A stretch of DNA of 37,547 nucleotides. Source: Frigididesulfovibrio sp031551885. GTDB lineage: Bacteria > Desulfobacterota > Desulfovibrionia > Desulfovibrionales > Desulfovibrionaceae. Made by a program: the position numbers and the translations under genes. Numbering within the stretch: the stretch's first letter is position 1; each line of letters begins with the position of its first letter. The notes beneath the pieces were generated by a model, which was not told where the DNA came from, searched no databases, and worked only from the letters and a program-made list of their open reading frames with translations. Shown in pieces: positions 29,573-37,547 of the stretch. The DNA is taken from contig JAVBMX010000091.1 of assembly GCA_031551885.1 (NCBI GenBank), positions 1-37,547 of the forward strand, read 5' to 3'.

Positions 29573-31585
29573 ATGCCCGACTATTCGGAATATCAGGAAA
29601 AACTCCAGCGGATACGCCGAGACTTTTCCGCCGGCGAGCCGTTTGATGAATCTTTGGTGCGGCCGGTCATCCTGGAATCGTGGAAGCGGTCCCGACGCTA
29701 CGGGATCACGATGGGCTACGTGCATAAAGAAGCATTGAGCCCTGAGGAACTGCGCCGGCGGATCGACGAAAGGCGCACCCTGTGCGACGTGGTGTTCCCG
29801 ATTCTTGAGAATCTTTTCGAATTCACCAACGGCTCCGGGCTGTTGTCGGTATTTTCCGACGAAGAAGGCTATGTTCTGAAAGTGGTGGGGAAGAATTACT
29901 TCGACTGCATCCCTTCAGAGTATCTGCTGCAGGAAGGCAGCACCCGCAACGAGCGCGTCGTCGGCACCAACGGCATCGGCACGGCCCTGGCCAACGGCGT
30001 GCCGCTTCAAGTCAAAGGGCTGGAGCACTTCTATCCCACCTATGAGAACTATACCTGCTCGGGAGCGCCCATTTTCGACGCCGACCGCAACATCGTCGGC
30101 GTTCTTTGTCTGGCCGGGCCGACCGAGAGTTCCAAAATCCATACCCTCGGCCTGGCCATCGCCATCGCCGAAATCATTTCCAACGCCCTGGTCATCGGCC
30201 GCAACCAGCAGCTTCTGCGGGAGGCTTACGATCAAGCCGGCATCATCAACAAACGGCTGGGGGTCATCTTTGAAACCGTCGCTTCGGGGTTGATGCTGCT
30301 CGACGGCGACCTGAACATCGTGCACGCCAACAGCCGGGCCGCCAAAATTCTCATGTGCGGCGTGGAGGAGCTGACGGGCAGGCCCGTCGGCGACTTTTTC
30401 GACGCCCGCCGGGTCACCTCCAAAAGCATCAGCCAAGGTTTTGAGAACCAGTACCTGACCTGCGAAACAAAAGGCGTGACCCTGGACCTTTCGGTGACCA
30501 TTCAGCCCGCCGACCCCGGCGGGTACGTAATCAATTTCGATACGGCCGTGTCTTTGCACAAAAAAATCAGCCAATTGGCCGGACTGGACGCCTTTTTCAC
30601 CTTCCGGAATATTTTGGGAGAATCCCCGGCCGTTCAAACCGCCCTGGAACTGGCCCGCATCGCCGCTCAGACGCCTTCCAACGTTCTCTTGACCGGCGAA
30701 AGCGGCACGGGCAAAGAACTGTTCGCCCATGCCATCCACAATGCGGGCGATCGCCGGAACGGCCCCTTTGTGGCCATCAACTGCGGGGCTCTGCCCAAAA
30801 GCCTCATTGAAAGCGAGCTGTTCGGCTACGAAGCGGGCAGCTTCACCGGGGCCAAACGTGAAGGCTACGCCGGCAAATTCGAGCTGGCCAACGGGGGCAC
30901 CATTTTTCTGGACGAAATCGGCGACATGCCCCTGGATGTGCAGTCGACGCTCCTGCGGGTGCTCCAAAACCGGGAGGTCGTCCGCATCGGCGGCAACAGG
31001 CCGAAAAAAATCGACGTGCGCGTTATCGCCGCCACCAACCGCAATCTCCGGACCGCCATGGAGCAGCAGGCCTTCCGGGCCGACCTTTTCTACCGCCTCA
31101 ACGTATTCGGCATCCATGTACCGCCGCTCAGAGACCGGCCGGGCGATATCCGCCTTCTGGCCGACTATTTCCTGCGCAAGTACACCGCCCACGCCGCCAA
31201 ACCCCTGCCGGTAATCGCTCCAAAGGCGTATGCGCTGCTGGAACGCTTCAACTGGCCCGGCAACGTGCGCGAGTTGGAAAACGTCATCGAGCGGGCGAGT
31301 TATATTGCGGATGGATTGGTGGACGAACACTGCCTCCCGGATCACATCAGCCAGGCCCACACCCCAGACAACGCCGCACCCACGCCCCACGCCGTCCCGG
31401 AAATGCCGAAGCGCCCCCGCGTCCTGGTCCCGGCCGACGCCGACGAAAAGGCCATCATTTTCGAAGCGCTTGAAGCCGCCGGCGGCGACATGGACCAGGC
31501 GGCCGAAAAACTGGGCATCAGCAGGCGCACCCTGTATCGCAAGCTGCAAAAGCACCACATAACCAAAAACAAAGTGTTCGCCTGA
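29573..31585 (+). CDS. Sigma-54-dependent activator, AcoR/DhaR type
   Basis: This 670-aa regulator has a GAF-like sensor (about 70-205, with NGIGTALANG and TCSGAPIFDADRNIVGVLCLAG), a PAS domain (about 228-330), the AAA+ core (about 345-585) and a C-terminal Fis-type HTH (about 625-665, ISRRTLYRKLQKH). Walker A GESGTGKE (375-382) and Walker B TIFLDE (443-448) are intact. The sigma-54 contact loop is GSFTGA (422-427) rather than GAFTGA. ATG 29573 has GAGGAAG close upstream; the open frame to 29309 was rejected as non-coding. It presumably activates the -24/-12 promoter at 31929-31944 in response to a small molecule, the inducer being unknown. Confidence 0.9.
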   Translation: MPDYSEYQEKLQRIRRDFSAGEPFDESLVRPVILESWKRSRRYGITMGYVHKEALSPEELRRRIDERRTLCDVVFPILENLFEFTNGSGLLSVFSDEEGYVLKVVGKNYFDCIPSEYLLQEGSTRNERVVGTNGIGTALANGVPLQVKGLEHFYPTYENYTCSGAPIFDADRNIVGVLCLAGPTESSKIHTLGLAIAIAEIISNALVIGRNQQLLREAYDQAGIINKRLGVIFETVASGLMLLDGDLNIVHANSRAAKILMCGVEELTGRPVGDFFDARRVTSKSISQGFENQYLTCETKGVTLDLSVTIQPADPGGYVINFDTAVSLHKKISQLAGLDAFFTFRNILGESPAVQTALELARIAAQTPSNVLLTGESGTGKELFAHAIHNAGDRRNGPFVAINCGALPKSLIESELFGYEAGSFTGAKREGYAGKFELANGGTIFLDEIGDMPLDVQSTLLRVLQNREVVRIGGNRPKKIDVRVIAATNRNLRTAMEQQAFRADLFYRLNVFGIHVPPLRDRPGDIRLLADYFLRKYTAHAAKPLPVIAPKAYALLERFNWPGNVRELENVIERASYIADGLVDEHCLPDHISQAHTPDNAAPTPHAVPEMPKRPRVLVPADADEKAIIFEALEAAGGDMDQAAEKLGISRRTLYRKLQKHHITKNKVFA

Positions 31586-31603
31586 GCCTTTCCCGGCTCA
31601 GGC
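31580..31603 (+). terminator. Hairpin overlapping the activator's stop codon
   Basis: GCCTGAGCC (31580-31588), loop TTTCCC, GGCTCAGGC (31595-31603): a perfect 9-bp stem whose 5' arm contains the TGA stop. No T-run follows, so if it ends transcription it is weak or factor-assisted. Confidence 0.5.
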
Positions 31604-31806
31604 CCTGTCCTTATGGGGGCATTGAAAGCGCCGGAGAGGCGGAGACCGTTGAGCGTCCGTTCCGAGTGAAAAAAGGCGATACGTTGGACTTCGGACCGGC
31701 CGCTTCGGCTCCGCTCTCCAAAACGGTCGGCGCTACCCCCGGCGTTCCGACCGACCGCTCGGCCGGAGACGTCCCTGAATTCTTCGGATTCCGCCCTCTG
31801 GCACAT

Positions 31807-31845
31807 CTGAGACAATATGACACAATGGCGCGTTCGTGCCGGCAC
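31807..31845. promoter_or_regulatory. Candidate upstream activator site
   Basis: Two 10-bp direct units, CTGAGACAAT and ATGACACAAT (31807-31826, 8 of 10 identical), sit one helical turn apart about 105 bp upstream of the -24 box. The palindrome GTGCCGGCAC (31836-31845) is next to them. The location fits an enhancer for a sigma-54 activator, but the sequence is not matched to any known site. Confidence 0.3.
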
Positions 31846-31928
31846 ACCCCACCGCAATGCACCTGTTTTCGCATGACGCCATCATCATAATATCTTTGTT
31901 TTATAGGAAAAATTCCCAAAATACACTT

Positions 31929-31944
31929 TGGCACGACATCTGCT
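31929..31944 (+). promoter_or_regulatory. Sigma-54 (-24/-12) promoter of the catabolic operon
   Basis: TGGCACGACATCTGCT has the -24 element TGGCACG and a -12 element CTGCT (consensus TTGCW), with GG and GC exactly 12 bp apart (31930 and 31942). Transcription would begin near 31955, about 120 nt ahead of the alcohol dehydrogenase. The activator gene directly upstream supports it. Confidence 0.7.
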
Positions 31945-32073
31945 ATCCGTCCCCGCAACAGCCGGACACGCCGGCTGCGGTAACGGCCGCCGGCCCTCGG
32001 TTTTTTCCAAAGCGGAATTCGAGGGATTCGCAGACAAGGCCAACCGAAGCACTCAGACAGCAGGAGGCTTTTT

Positions 32074-33234
32074 ATGCCCGCTTTGCCCGACTGGAAATTT
32101 AAAAGCCCGAACCTTGTATCCTTTGGATACGGGGTCGTGAATGAAATCGGGGATCACCTGAAAAAATTGCAGGCCACCTCCTGCCTGGTGGTCACCGACC
32201 CCGGACTGGTGGCCGTGGGATTGGTGGAAAAGGTCATGGAGCCCTTAGCCTCGGCCGGCATCGCGGCCACCCTCTTCAGCGAGGTTCAACCCGAGCCGGT
32301 GGTCGAGAACGTCGAGGCCGCCCTCTCCCTGTATAAGGCCAATGCCTGCCAAGCCATCGTCGGTTTCGGCGGCGGCAGCGCCATCGATGTGGCCAAAGCC
32401 GCCGCCATGCTGGTCACCAACCCCGGAAGTTTTCAGGATTACGCCGGCATCGGCAAAGTGGTCAACAAAAGCGCGCCGTTCATCGCCGTGCCGACCACGG
32501 CCGGCACCGGATCGGAAGTTTCCATGTTTTCCATCATGGTCGTGGGCGGAAACAAAATGGGCGTGGTCGACCACCTGACCATGCCGGACGTGGCCCTGGT
32601 CGACCCCATGCTCAGCCTGAGCGTACCGCGTAAAGCCAAGGCGGCCACCGGCCTGGACGCCTTTTGCCATCACCTGGAGTCCTTCCTCTCCACCAACGCC
32701 TCACCCTTCTGCGACGCCATCTGCCTTGAAGGCATAAAAACCATTTCCGAAAACCTTCGGGCCGCGGTAGCCAGCCCCGGAAACCTCGACGCTCATTACG
32801 GAATGACCTACGCCAGCATGCTCGGCGGGTATGTCATGAACCTCACCGAAGGGGCGGCCGCCAATCACGGCCTGGCCTTTGCCCTGGGCGCCAAGTTCCA
32901 TGTGCCCCACGGTCTTTCCAACGCAGTTCTGCTGCCCCACGTGTTGCGGGTTGTGGCCGAGGCCGAGCACCGCAAGATCGCCCGTATCGGCGAGGTCATG
33001 GGGCTCAACCTCACCGGCTTGTCGCCCGTGGAATGCGTGGACGCGACCATCAAGGCCGTCGCCCGCCTGGTGGCCGACGTGGGCTGCCTTCTCCCCCTGT
33101 CGAGCCTCGGGGTCACGGAGAAAGACCTGGATGAACTGACCCGCAGCACCATGACCCAAACCCGAGTCATGGGCCACTCCACCTACACCCTGACCCCGGA
33201 AGAAATCCGGAGCATCTTCGCCGCCGCCTTGTAG
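32074..33234 (+). CDS. Iron-containing alcohol dehydrogenase
   Basis: The 386-aa enzyme is a type III (Fe-ADH) alcohol/aldehyde oxidoreductase using NAD(P). The Gly-rich GFGGGSAIDVAKA motif (about 97-109) and AVPTTAGTGSEVS (about 138-150) bind cofactor. Metal ligands are visible: Asp195 and His199 in GLDAFCHH, His265 in NHGLAFA and His279 in VPHG. AGGAGG at 32062-32067 gives a firm start. It opens the operon downstream of a sigma-54 promoter, followed by an MFS transporter, an HMG-CoA-lyase-like enzyme and an acylating aldehyde dehydrogenase. Relatives include butanol, 4-hydroxybutyrate and sulfoacetaldehyde reductases; the substrate is not determined. Confidence 0.9.
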   Translation: MPALPDWKFKSPNLVSFGYGVVNEIGDHLKKLQATSCLVVTDPGLVAVGLVEKVMEPLASAGIAATLFSEVQPEPVVENVEAALSLYKANACQAIVGFGGGSAIDVAKAAAMLVTNPGSFQDYAGIGKVVNKSAPFIAVPTTAGTGSEVSMFSIMVVGGNKMGVVDHLTMPDVALVDPMLSLSVPRKAKAATGLDAFCHHLESFLSTNASPFCDAICLEGIKTISENLRAAVASPGNLDAHYGMTYASMLGGYVMNLTEGAAANHGLAFALGAKFHVPHGLSNAVLLPHVLRVVAEAEHRKIARIGEVMGLNLTGLSPVECVDATIKAVARLVADVGCLLPLSSLGVTEKDLDELTRSTMTQTRVMGHSTYTLTPEEIRSIFAAAL

Positions 33235-33380
33235 GGAGTGTCGCCACGAGGGTCTTTTTGCCCGCCGCCCGCGTCGGAACGTCTTTTTATTCCGGTCAAG
33301 TACCGGAAGAATACACTCCCTCCGTAAAAAGACGTTCTTCCTTGGCGGAGAACAAAAATCATCCTCGTGGCGACACTCCC
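33234..33380. repeat. Nested 147-bp inverted repeat
   Basis: The outer arms are an 18-bp perfect pair, GGGAGTGTCGCCACGAGG (33234-33251) and its complement (33363-33380). Inside, GAACGTCTTTTTA (33277-33289) pairs with TAAAAAGACGTTC (33325-33337), and TTCCGGT (33290-33296) pairs with ACCGGAA (33302-33308). The left arm begins at the last base of the dehydrogenase stop codon. It resembles a MITE-like insertion or a large RNA hairpin inside the operon that could tune downstream expression. Confidence 0.75.
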
Positions 33381-33417
33381 CAGACCCGCACTGGTCCGGC
33401 ACGATGCGACCGCTGCA

Positions 33418-33435
33418 TCCCCACGTTTGTGGGGA
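33418..33435 (+). other. Small hairpin before the transporter start
   Basis: TCCCCAC (33418-33424), loop GTTT, GTGGGGA (33429-33435): a 7-bp stem about 40 nt before the MFS start codon, right after the nested inverted repeat. It may help set expression of the downstream genes. Confidence 0.4.
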
Positions 33436-33474
33436 GTGGGTCTCTTGCACCCTTCAAACGGCAAGGAGCCGCCG

Positions 33475-34818
33475 ATGACTCAGAAAGAACTGGCCCGCAA
33501 GGCCATGAATAGAGCCTCAAAACGTCTGATTCCCTTTTTGTTCCTTATGTATATCCTGGCGTTTCTTGACCGGGCCAACGTGGGTTTCGCCAAGGAATAC
33601 CTGGCGGCCGACGCCGGCATCAGCGCCGCCGCCTTCGCCCTGGGGGCGGGTATTTTCTTCATTGGTTACGCCGTGTTCGAAGTGCCGAGCAACCTGATCA
33701 TGCACAAGGTGGGGGCCCGGCGCTGGCTTTCCCGGATCATGATCACCTGGGGCATGGTGGCCGCCGGCTTCGCCTTTGTGCCCAACGACACCGTGTTCCT
33801 GATCCTCCGGGTGCTCCTGGGCATCGCCGAGGCGGGCTTCTTCCCCGGGGTCATCTACTTCCTCTGTTTCTGGTTCACCAAAGAACGCCGCACCTCGGTC
33901 ATCGCCCTGTTCTTCGCAGCGGTTCCGGCGGCCTTGGTGGTCGGCGGCCCCTTGTCCGGCTTCCTTTTGGAGAAAACCCACGACTTTCTCGGTCTGGCCG
34001 GCTGGAAGTGGATGTTCCTCATCGAGGGCTTCATGCCCGTTGTTGTCGGGGTCATCGCCCTGTTCTACCTGACCGACCGCCCGTCCGAGGCCCATTGGAT
34101 TCCCGAAGACGAGCGCCGGGCTTTGCAGAACGAGCTTGAGGCCGAACTCCGCGAAGGCGGCATGGTCCAGCACGGCGGCATCCTCAAGGCGCTGACTCAC
34201 CCCATGGTGCTGTTCCTGGTGGCGCTCAACTTCATGCTGAACATCTCGCTGTACGGGGTCACCTTCCACCTGCCCACCCATGTGGGGCACCTGCTGGGCT
34301 CGGCCGTCAACTTCAAGGTCGGCCTGATCTCGGCCATCCCCTGGTTCGTCGGGGTTGCGGTGGTGATTTATACCGGCCGCATGGCCGACAAAAACGGCTT
34401 CAACGCCGCCATAGGGGCCGTAGTCATCGCCATGAGCGGCGTCGGACTAATCATCTCCCAGTCCATGGACCCCGTGTGGGGCATCTTCGGCCTGTGCCTT
34501 GCGGCCTCCGGCGCTCTGGCCGGCTTCCCCATGTTCTGGGCCATGCCGCCGCGCTTCCTGAACGGCGCGGCCCTGGCCGGAGCCGTGGGGCTGATCAACT
34601 GCCTGGGCAACCTGGGCGGATTCGTGGCCCCCAACCTGCGTGAATACATCACCAAGGTCAGCGGCGGCCAAAACGACGCTCTGGTGGCCATAGGCCTGGC
34701 GGGCGTGCTGGCGGCCCTCCTGTTCCTGGTCACCATCAAAATGGGCATCGGCCACCGTAAGCTCACCCAAAAATCTGAAGTGCCCGGCGCGGAAAAGGCC
34801 CATTATGAAGCCGCCTAA
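33475..34818 (+). CDS. MFS transporter, anion:cation symporter type
   Basis: This 447-aa integral membrane protein has about 12 hydrophobic segments. Its start region (RLIPFLFLMYILAFLDRANV) and the pairs GYAVFEVPSNL and GARRWLSRIMITWG are hallmarks of the ACS family, which imports organic anions such as phthalate, tartrate and some sulfonates. AAGGAG (33463-33468) supports the ATG at 33475; an open frame from 33367 lies within repeat sequence. The stop overlaps the start of the next gene by 14 nt. The context implies import of the pathway's substrate, which may be an organic acid or sulfonate. Confidence 0.9.
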   Translation: MTQKELARKAMNRASKRLIPFLFLMYILAFLDRANVGFAKEYLAADAGISAAAFALGAGIFFIGYAVFEVPSNLIMHKVGARRWLSRIMITWGMVAAGFAFVPNDTVFLILRVLLGIAEAGFFPGVIYFLCFWFTKERRTSVIALFFAAVPAALVVGGPLSGFLLEKTHDFLGLAGWKWMFLIEGFMPVVVGVIALFYLTDRPSEAHWIPEDERRALQNELEAELREGGMVQHGGILKALTHPMVLFLVALNFMLNISLYGVTFHLPTHVGHLLGSAVNFKVGLISAIPWFVGVAVVIYTGRMADKNGFNAAIGAVVIAMSGVGLIISQSMDPVWGIFGLCLAASGALAGFPMFWAMPPRFLNGAALAGAVGLINCLGNLGGFVAPNLREYITKVSGGQNDALVAIGLAGVLAALLFLVTIKMGIGHRKLTQKSEVPGAEKAHYEAA

Positions 34819-35728
34819 AAAGGTCCGCATCGTGGAAATCGCCCCGCGCGACGGCTTTCAAAGCGTCCGGGGCCGCTGGATTGAAACCGGCGACAAAATC
34901 GCGGTGGTCGGCATGCTGCTCGACGCGGGCCCCCAAGCCGTTGAAATCACCAGCTTCGTCTCGCCCAAGGCCATAGAGCAAATGAAGGACGCGGCCGAGG
35001 TGGCCGCCGCCATCACCCCGCAAGCCGACCGGGACCGGGTCTACGCCCTGGTCCCCAACGCCAGAGGGGTGGAAAACGCCCTGGCCGCGGGCATCTGGAA
35101 TGTGGCCGTCGTTATCTCGGCGTCCGAAGCCCACAATCAGAACAACGTCCGCCGCAGCCCGGCCCAATCGTTGGAAGAACTGGCCGCCATCCGGGAGCGC
35201 TTCCCCGAGGTCCACATCAAGCTGGACGTGGGCACGGCCTTCGGCTGCCCCTTCACGGGCGACGTGCCGGAAAAGGATGTGACTTTCCTCATTGATCGGG
35301 CTGTGGCTCTGGGCATCCACGACGTGGTGCTCTGCGATACCGTGGGGGTGGCCAACCCCGCGCAGGTCAAGCGCCTGCTCGGCAACCTCGGCGACCGCTA
35401 CGCCGGGCGCCCCATGGATTGGGGGCTTCACCTGCACAACACCAGGGGTCTGGCCTCGGCCAACGCCCTGGCGGCTCTCGAACTGGGTTTCGACCGCTTC
35501 GAAACCGCCGCCGGAGGGCTGGGCGGATGCCCCTTCGCTCCCGGAGCCTCGGGCAACCTGGCCACGGAAGACCTGGTCTTCATGCTTGAAGAAATGGGCG
35601 TGGAAACCGGCGTCGATCTCTCGCGGGTCATCGCCTGCGCCGAGTATATGCGCGACCGCATCGGCCTTGCCCTTGACGCCAGGATCACCCGTCTGACCAA
35701 AAACAAAGTGACCGCAGCAACGGCCTAG
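34805..35728 (+). CDS. HMG-CoA lyase-like enzyme
   Basis: The 307-aa TIM-barrel protein belongs to the HMGL-like family, which splits 3-hydroxyacyl-CoA esters (HMG-CoA to acetyl-CoA and acetoacetate, or similar). The catalytic Arg15/Asp16 are in PRDG, the metal-binding HLHNT is at 209-213 (usual HMG-CoA lyases have HDT at this site), Cys242 is in GLGGCPFAPGASG, and Asn251 is present. It starts inside the MFS gene's end, so translation is coupled. Given a neighbouring acylating aldehyde dehydrogenase, it may release an aldehyde or keto acid from a CoA ester; the substrate cannot be named. Confidence 0.85.
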   Translation: MKPPKKVRIVEIAPRDGFQSVRGRWIETGDKIAVVGMLLDAGPQAVEITSFVSPKAIEQMKDAAEVAAAITPQADRDRVYALVPNARGVENALAAGIWNVAVVISASEAHNQNNVRRSPAQSLEELAAIRERFPEVHIKLDVGTAFGCPFTGDVPEKDVTFLIDRAVALGIHDVVLCDTVGVANPAQVKRLLGNLGDRYAGRPMDWGLHLHNTRGLASANALAALELGFDRFETAAGGLGGCPFAPGASGNLATEDLVFMLEEMGVETGVDLSRVIACAEYMRDRIGLALDARITRLTKNKVTAATA

Positions 35729-35838
35729 CCTGCGCTTCATCCCTCTCACTTCAACCCAGAAGGGTGAGCCGTCAAGCGCGGCCATACAATTCGTATACCC
35801 AAACATTTTCCAAGTGAAAATGCTCCAAGGAGAAAAAT

Positions 35839-37242
35839 ATGTCTGAGCAGACCGTCGTCGAATATGTTTCCGGTTTGGTGCAACGAGCCCGCAACGCCCA
35901 GAAAGCTGTGGCGAACTACGACCAGGAGCGGGTGGACCAACTGGTCCGGGCCGTGGCGTACGGCCTGGGCGTGAAGGTCGGCGTGGCCGAGGAACTGGCC
36001 GCCATGGCCCTTGAGGAAACAAAGCTCGGCGACTACGACTCCAAGGTCGCCAAGGTGCGGGGCAAGGCCAGGGCCATGCTGGCCGCCCTGAAAGACGAAA
36101 AGAGCGTGGGCATTGTCGAGGTCAACAAGACCACCGGCCTGACCCGCATCGTCAAGCCCATCGGGGTCATCGCTTCGCTGGTTCCCAGCACCCAGCCGGA
36201 AATGCACCCCCTGGTGCAGTCCATGAACGCGATCAAAGCCCGCGACGCCGTCATCTTCGCCCCGCACCCCGGCGGCAAGAAAACCACCTTCCGCACCGTG
36301 GAGATCCTGCGCTCCATCCTCAAGGAACACGGAGCCCCCGAAGATCTGCTGCTTTGCGCCGAAAACCCGACCGTGGAGATGTCCAACGAAATTATGCGTC
36401 AGTGCGATCTGATCATGGCCACCGGCGGCGGCCCCATGGTCCGGGCGGCGCACAGCACCGGCAAACCGGCCTACGGCGTGGGCGCGGGCAACGCCATCAT
36501 GGTCGTGGATGAAACCGCCGACCTCAAGGACGCGGCCGAAAAAATCAAAATCAGCAAGATCTTCGACCTGGCCGCCGGCTGCTCCTGCGACAACGGGGTC
36601 ATCGTTCAGGAAAGCGTCTACGATCGCTTCCTGGCCGAGATGAAAACCGTGGGCGCGTATCTGGCCTCCCCCCAGGAAAAGGAAAAACTGCAAAAAGCCA
36701 TCTGGCCCAACTGGCCGGCCGACCATGTGCTGAACCGCAAAATTGTGGCCAAACCGGTGGCGGCGATTGCCGAGGTGGCCGGGATCACCGTGCCCGAAGG
36801 CACCAGCTTCATCCTGGTCGAAGAAAGCGAAACCGGGGCGAAAACGCCCTTCGCCGGCGAGAAGATGTGCCTGGTGCTGACCATTTACAAGTATAAGGAC
36901 TTCGATCAGGCCATCAACATCCTCAACACCAACCAGGCTTACTCCGGGGCCGGACATTCCTGCGGCATCTATTCCAAAAACGACGAGCACATCAAACGGC
37001 TGGCCCTGGAAACCTACACCACCCGAGTCAACATCAACCTGCCCAACAGCGCCTCCAACACCGGCAACTGGTGGAACAAGATGCCCGCCACCTCCTCCCT
37101 CGGCTGCGGAAGCTGGGGCGGGAACGTCATCTCCGAGAACCTGGCCCTCAAGCATTACCTGAACAACACCTGGCTCATCTCGGCCATCGCGCCGGTGGTG
37201 CCGAGCGATGAGGAGCTGTTCGGCGATTTATTGACGAATTGA
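35839..37242 (+). CDS. CoA-acylating aldehyde dehydrogenase
   Basis: This 467-aa enzyme belongs to the acylating aldehyde dehydrogenases (SucD/EutE/SauS-like), which interconvert an aldehyde, CoA and NAD(P) with an acyl-CoA. Cys248 in GCSCDN is the probable catalytic residue, with a second Cys at 250. Family landmarks are PIGVIASLVPSTQP (107-120), IFAPHPGGKKTT, ATGGGPMVRAAHSTGKPAYG and SLGCGSWGGN, the last typical of succinate-semialdehyde and sulfoacetaldehyde enzymes. AAGGAG (35827-35832) gives the start. It is the last gene visible in the operon; a CoA ligase or transferase that would complete the pathway is not in the window. Confidence 0.88.
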   Translation: MSEQTVVEYVSGLVQRARNAQKAVANYDQERVDQLVRAVAYGLGVKVGVAEELAAMALEETKLGDYDSKVAKVRGKARAMLAALKDEKSVGIVEVNKTTGLTRIVKPIGVIASLVPSTQPEMHPLVQSMNAIKARDAVIFAPHPGGKKTTFRTVEILRSILKEHGAPEDLLLCAENPTVEMSNEIMRQCDLIMATGGGPMVRAAHSTGKPAYGVGAGNAIMVVDETADLKDAAEKIKISKIFDLAAGCSCDNGVIVQESVYDRFLAEMKTVGAYLASPQEKEKLQKAIWPNWPADHVLNRKIVAKPVAAIAEVAGITVPEGTSFILVEESETGAKTPFAGEKMCLVLTIYKYKDFDQAINILNTNQAYSGAGHSCGIYSKNDEHIKRLALETYTTRVNINLPNSASNTGNWWNKMPATSSLGCGSWGGNVISENLALKHYLNNTWLISAIAPVVPSDEELFGDLLTN

Positions 37243-37299
37243 GTCGGCACCAATTCCTTGGGGGACTCAAACAGTGCTGCGCAGGTCACTCGGCCGGCA

Positions 37300-37460
37300 A
37301 CACTCCCGCGATGTGAGCAAGACCGTCTTGCGACAACGCGTGCGGCACCCCAATCCCCCTGGTAGGGGATTGAGCCAGGGCTGCGAAGGGAATTCCTTAG
37401 TGAAACCCTGCAATATGAAACGGTTACCCCCGACCTGTACGGGCGGCACCTGCACCCCCT
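37300..37460. repeat. Family A-like repeat, tandem partial copies
   Basis: The stretch after the aldehyde dehydrogenase repeats pieces of family A twice: CCCCCTGGTAGGGGATTGAG and GGGCTGCGAAGG, then CGGGCGGCACCTG and CCCCCTGTG. The match to 13917 and 22285 is weaker. No gene is visible from 37243 to the window end. Confidence 0.45.
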
Positions 37461-37508
37461 GTGTCGGGAAAAACGCGCGTCGCGCGGGTTTGCGACACAG
37501 GAGGGGTG
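37454..37508. terminator. Hairpin at the window end
   Basis: CACCCC-CTGTGTCG (37454-37466) is mirrored by CGACACAG-GA-GGGGTG (37493-37508), with an inner CGCGCG stem. It lies about 210 nt after the aldehyde dehydrogenase stop and could close the operon if no further gene follows. Confidence 0.4.
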
Positions 37509-37547
37509 TGGGGGGGGAGAGCCCCCCGGCGGGTTTTGGGGGCCGCC

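Noticed and set aside
1..37547. CRISPR array
   Set aside because: No regularly spaced direct repeats of 24-40 bp were seen; repeats present are palindromic and irregularly spaced.

Overview
The window looks like a piece of a GC-rich chromosome from an anaerobic Desulfovibrionaceae-type bacterium (Desulfovibrio/Bilophila relatives). This is inferred from gene content and style: an EndoQ-UvrD fusion, a PaaK-type arylacetate-CoA ligase, a sigma-54-controlled catabolic operon, and GC-rich palindromic intergenic repeats. No rRNA or tRNA gene that would settle the taxonomy was found. The first 300 bases are homopolymer-rich and look like a poor-quality contig edge.

Region 1 (about 314-8544) is a Mu-like transposable element. 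A plus-strand repressor sits at its right edge. A minus-strand gene train follows: two small early proteins, MuA-type DDE transposase, MuB-type AAA+ ATPase, a zinc-ribbon protein, an E-type major capsid protein, a Mu gpI-like protease/scaffold, an excisionase-like HTH protein and a 99-aa protein. Related 18-bp motifs lie inverted at the two edges (314-354 and 8485-8544) and resemble transposase-binding ends. No terminase, portal, tail or lysis genes are present between them, so this is either a compact capsid-bearing element (satellite-like) or an internally deleted prophage.

Region 2 (8545-27500) is chromosomal. It holds an NmrA-like oxidoreductase between two almost identical palindromic repeats, then an ABC ATPase, an FtsX-like permease and a SUMF1-domain protein (the TagT-TagS-TagR arrangement). 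Next come an EndoQ-UvrD repair fusion, queA, a PaaK-family ligase, purD, purE, a lipoprotein, two BON-domain proteins with a small disordered protein between them, and a membrane-anchored periplasmic protein. Upstream of the paaK-like gene lies what looks like a complete transcription attenuator: a short leader ORF with clustered Trp codons, a possible antiterminator pairing and a terminator with seven Us.

Region 3 (27783-37547) starts with a GT8 glycosyltransferase. An AcoR/DhaR-type sigma-54 activator follows, then a well-placed -24/-12 promoter and a four-gene catabolic set: iron-dependent alcohol dehydrogenase, MFS anion symporter, HMG-CoA-lyase-like enzyme and CoA-acylating aldehyde dehydrogenase. 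A 147-bp nested inverted repeat lies between the first two genes. The set suggests import of an organic acid or sulfonate and its breakdown through an aldehyde and a CoA thioester; the substrate cannot be read from the sequence.

Dispersed intergenic repeats of at least three families (A near 13917, 22285 and 37300; B near 11891 and 14398; C near 8925, 10035 and 19270) occur across the chromosomal part.
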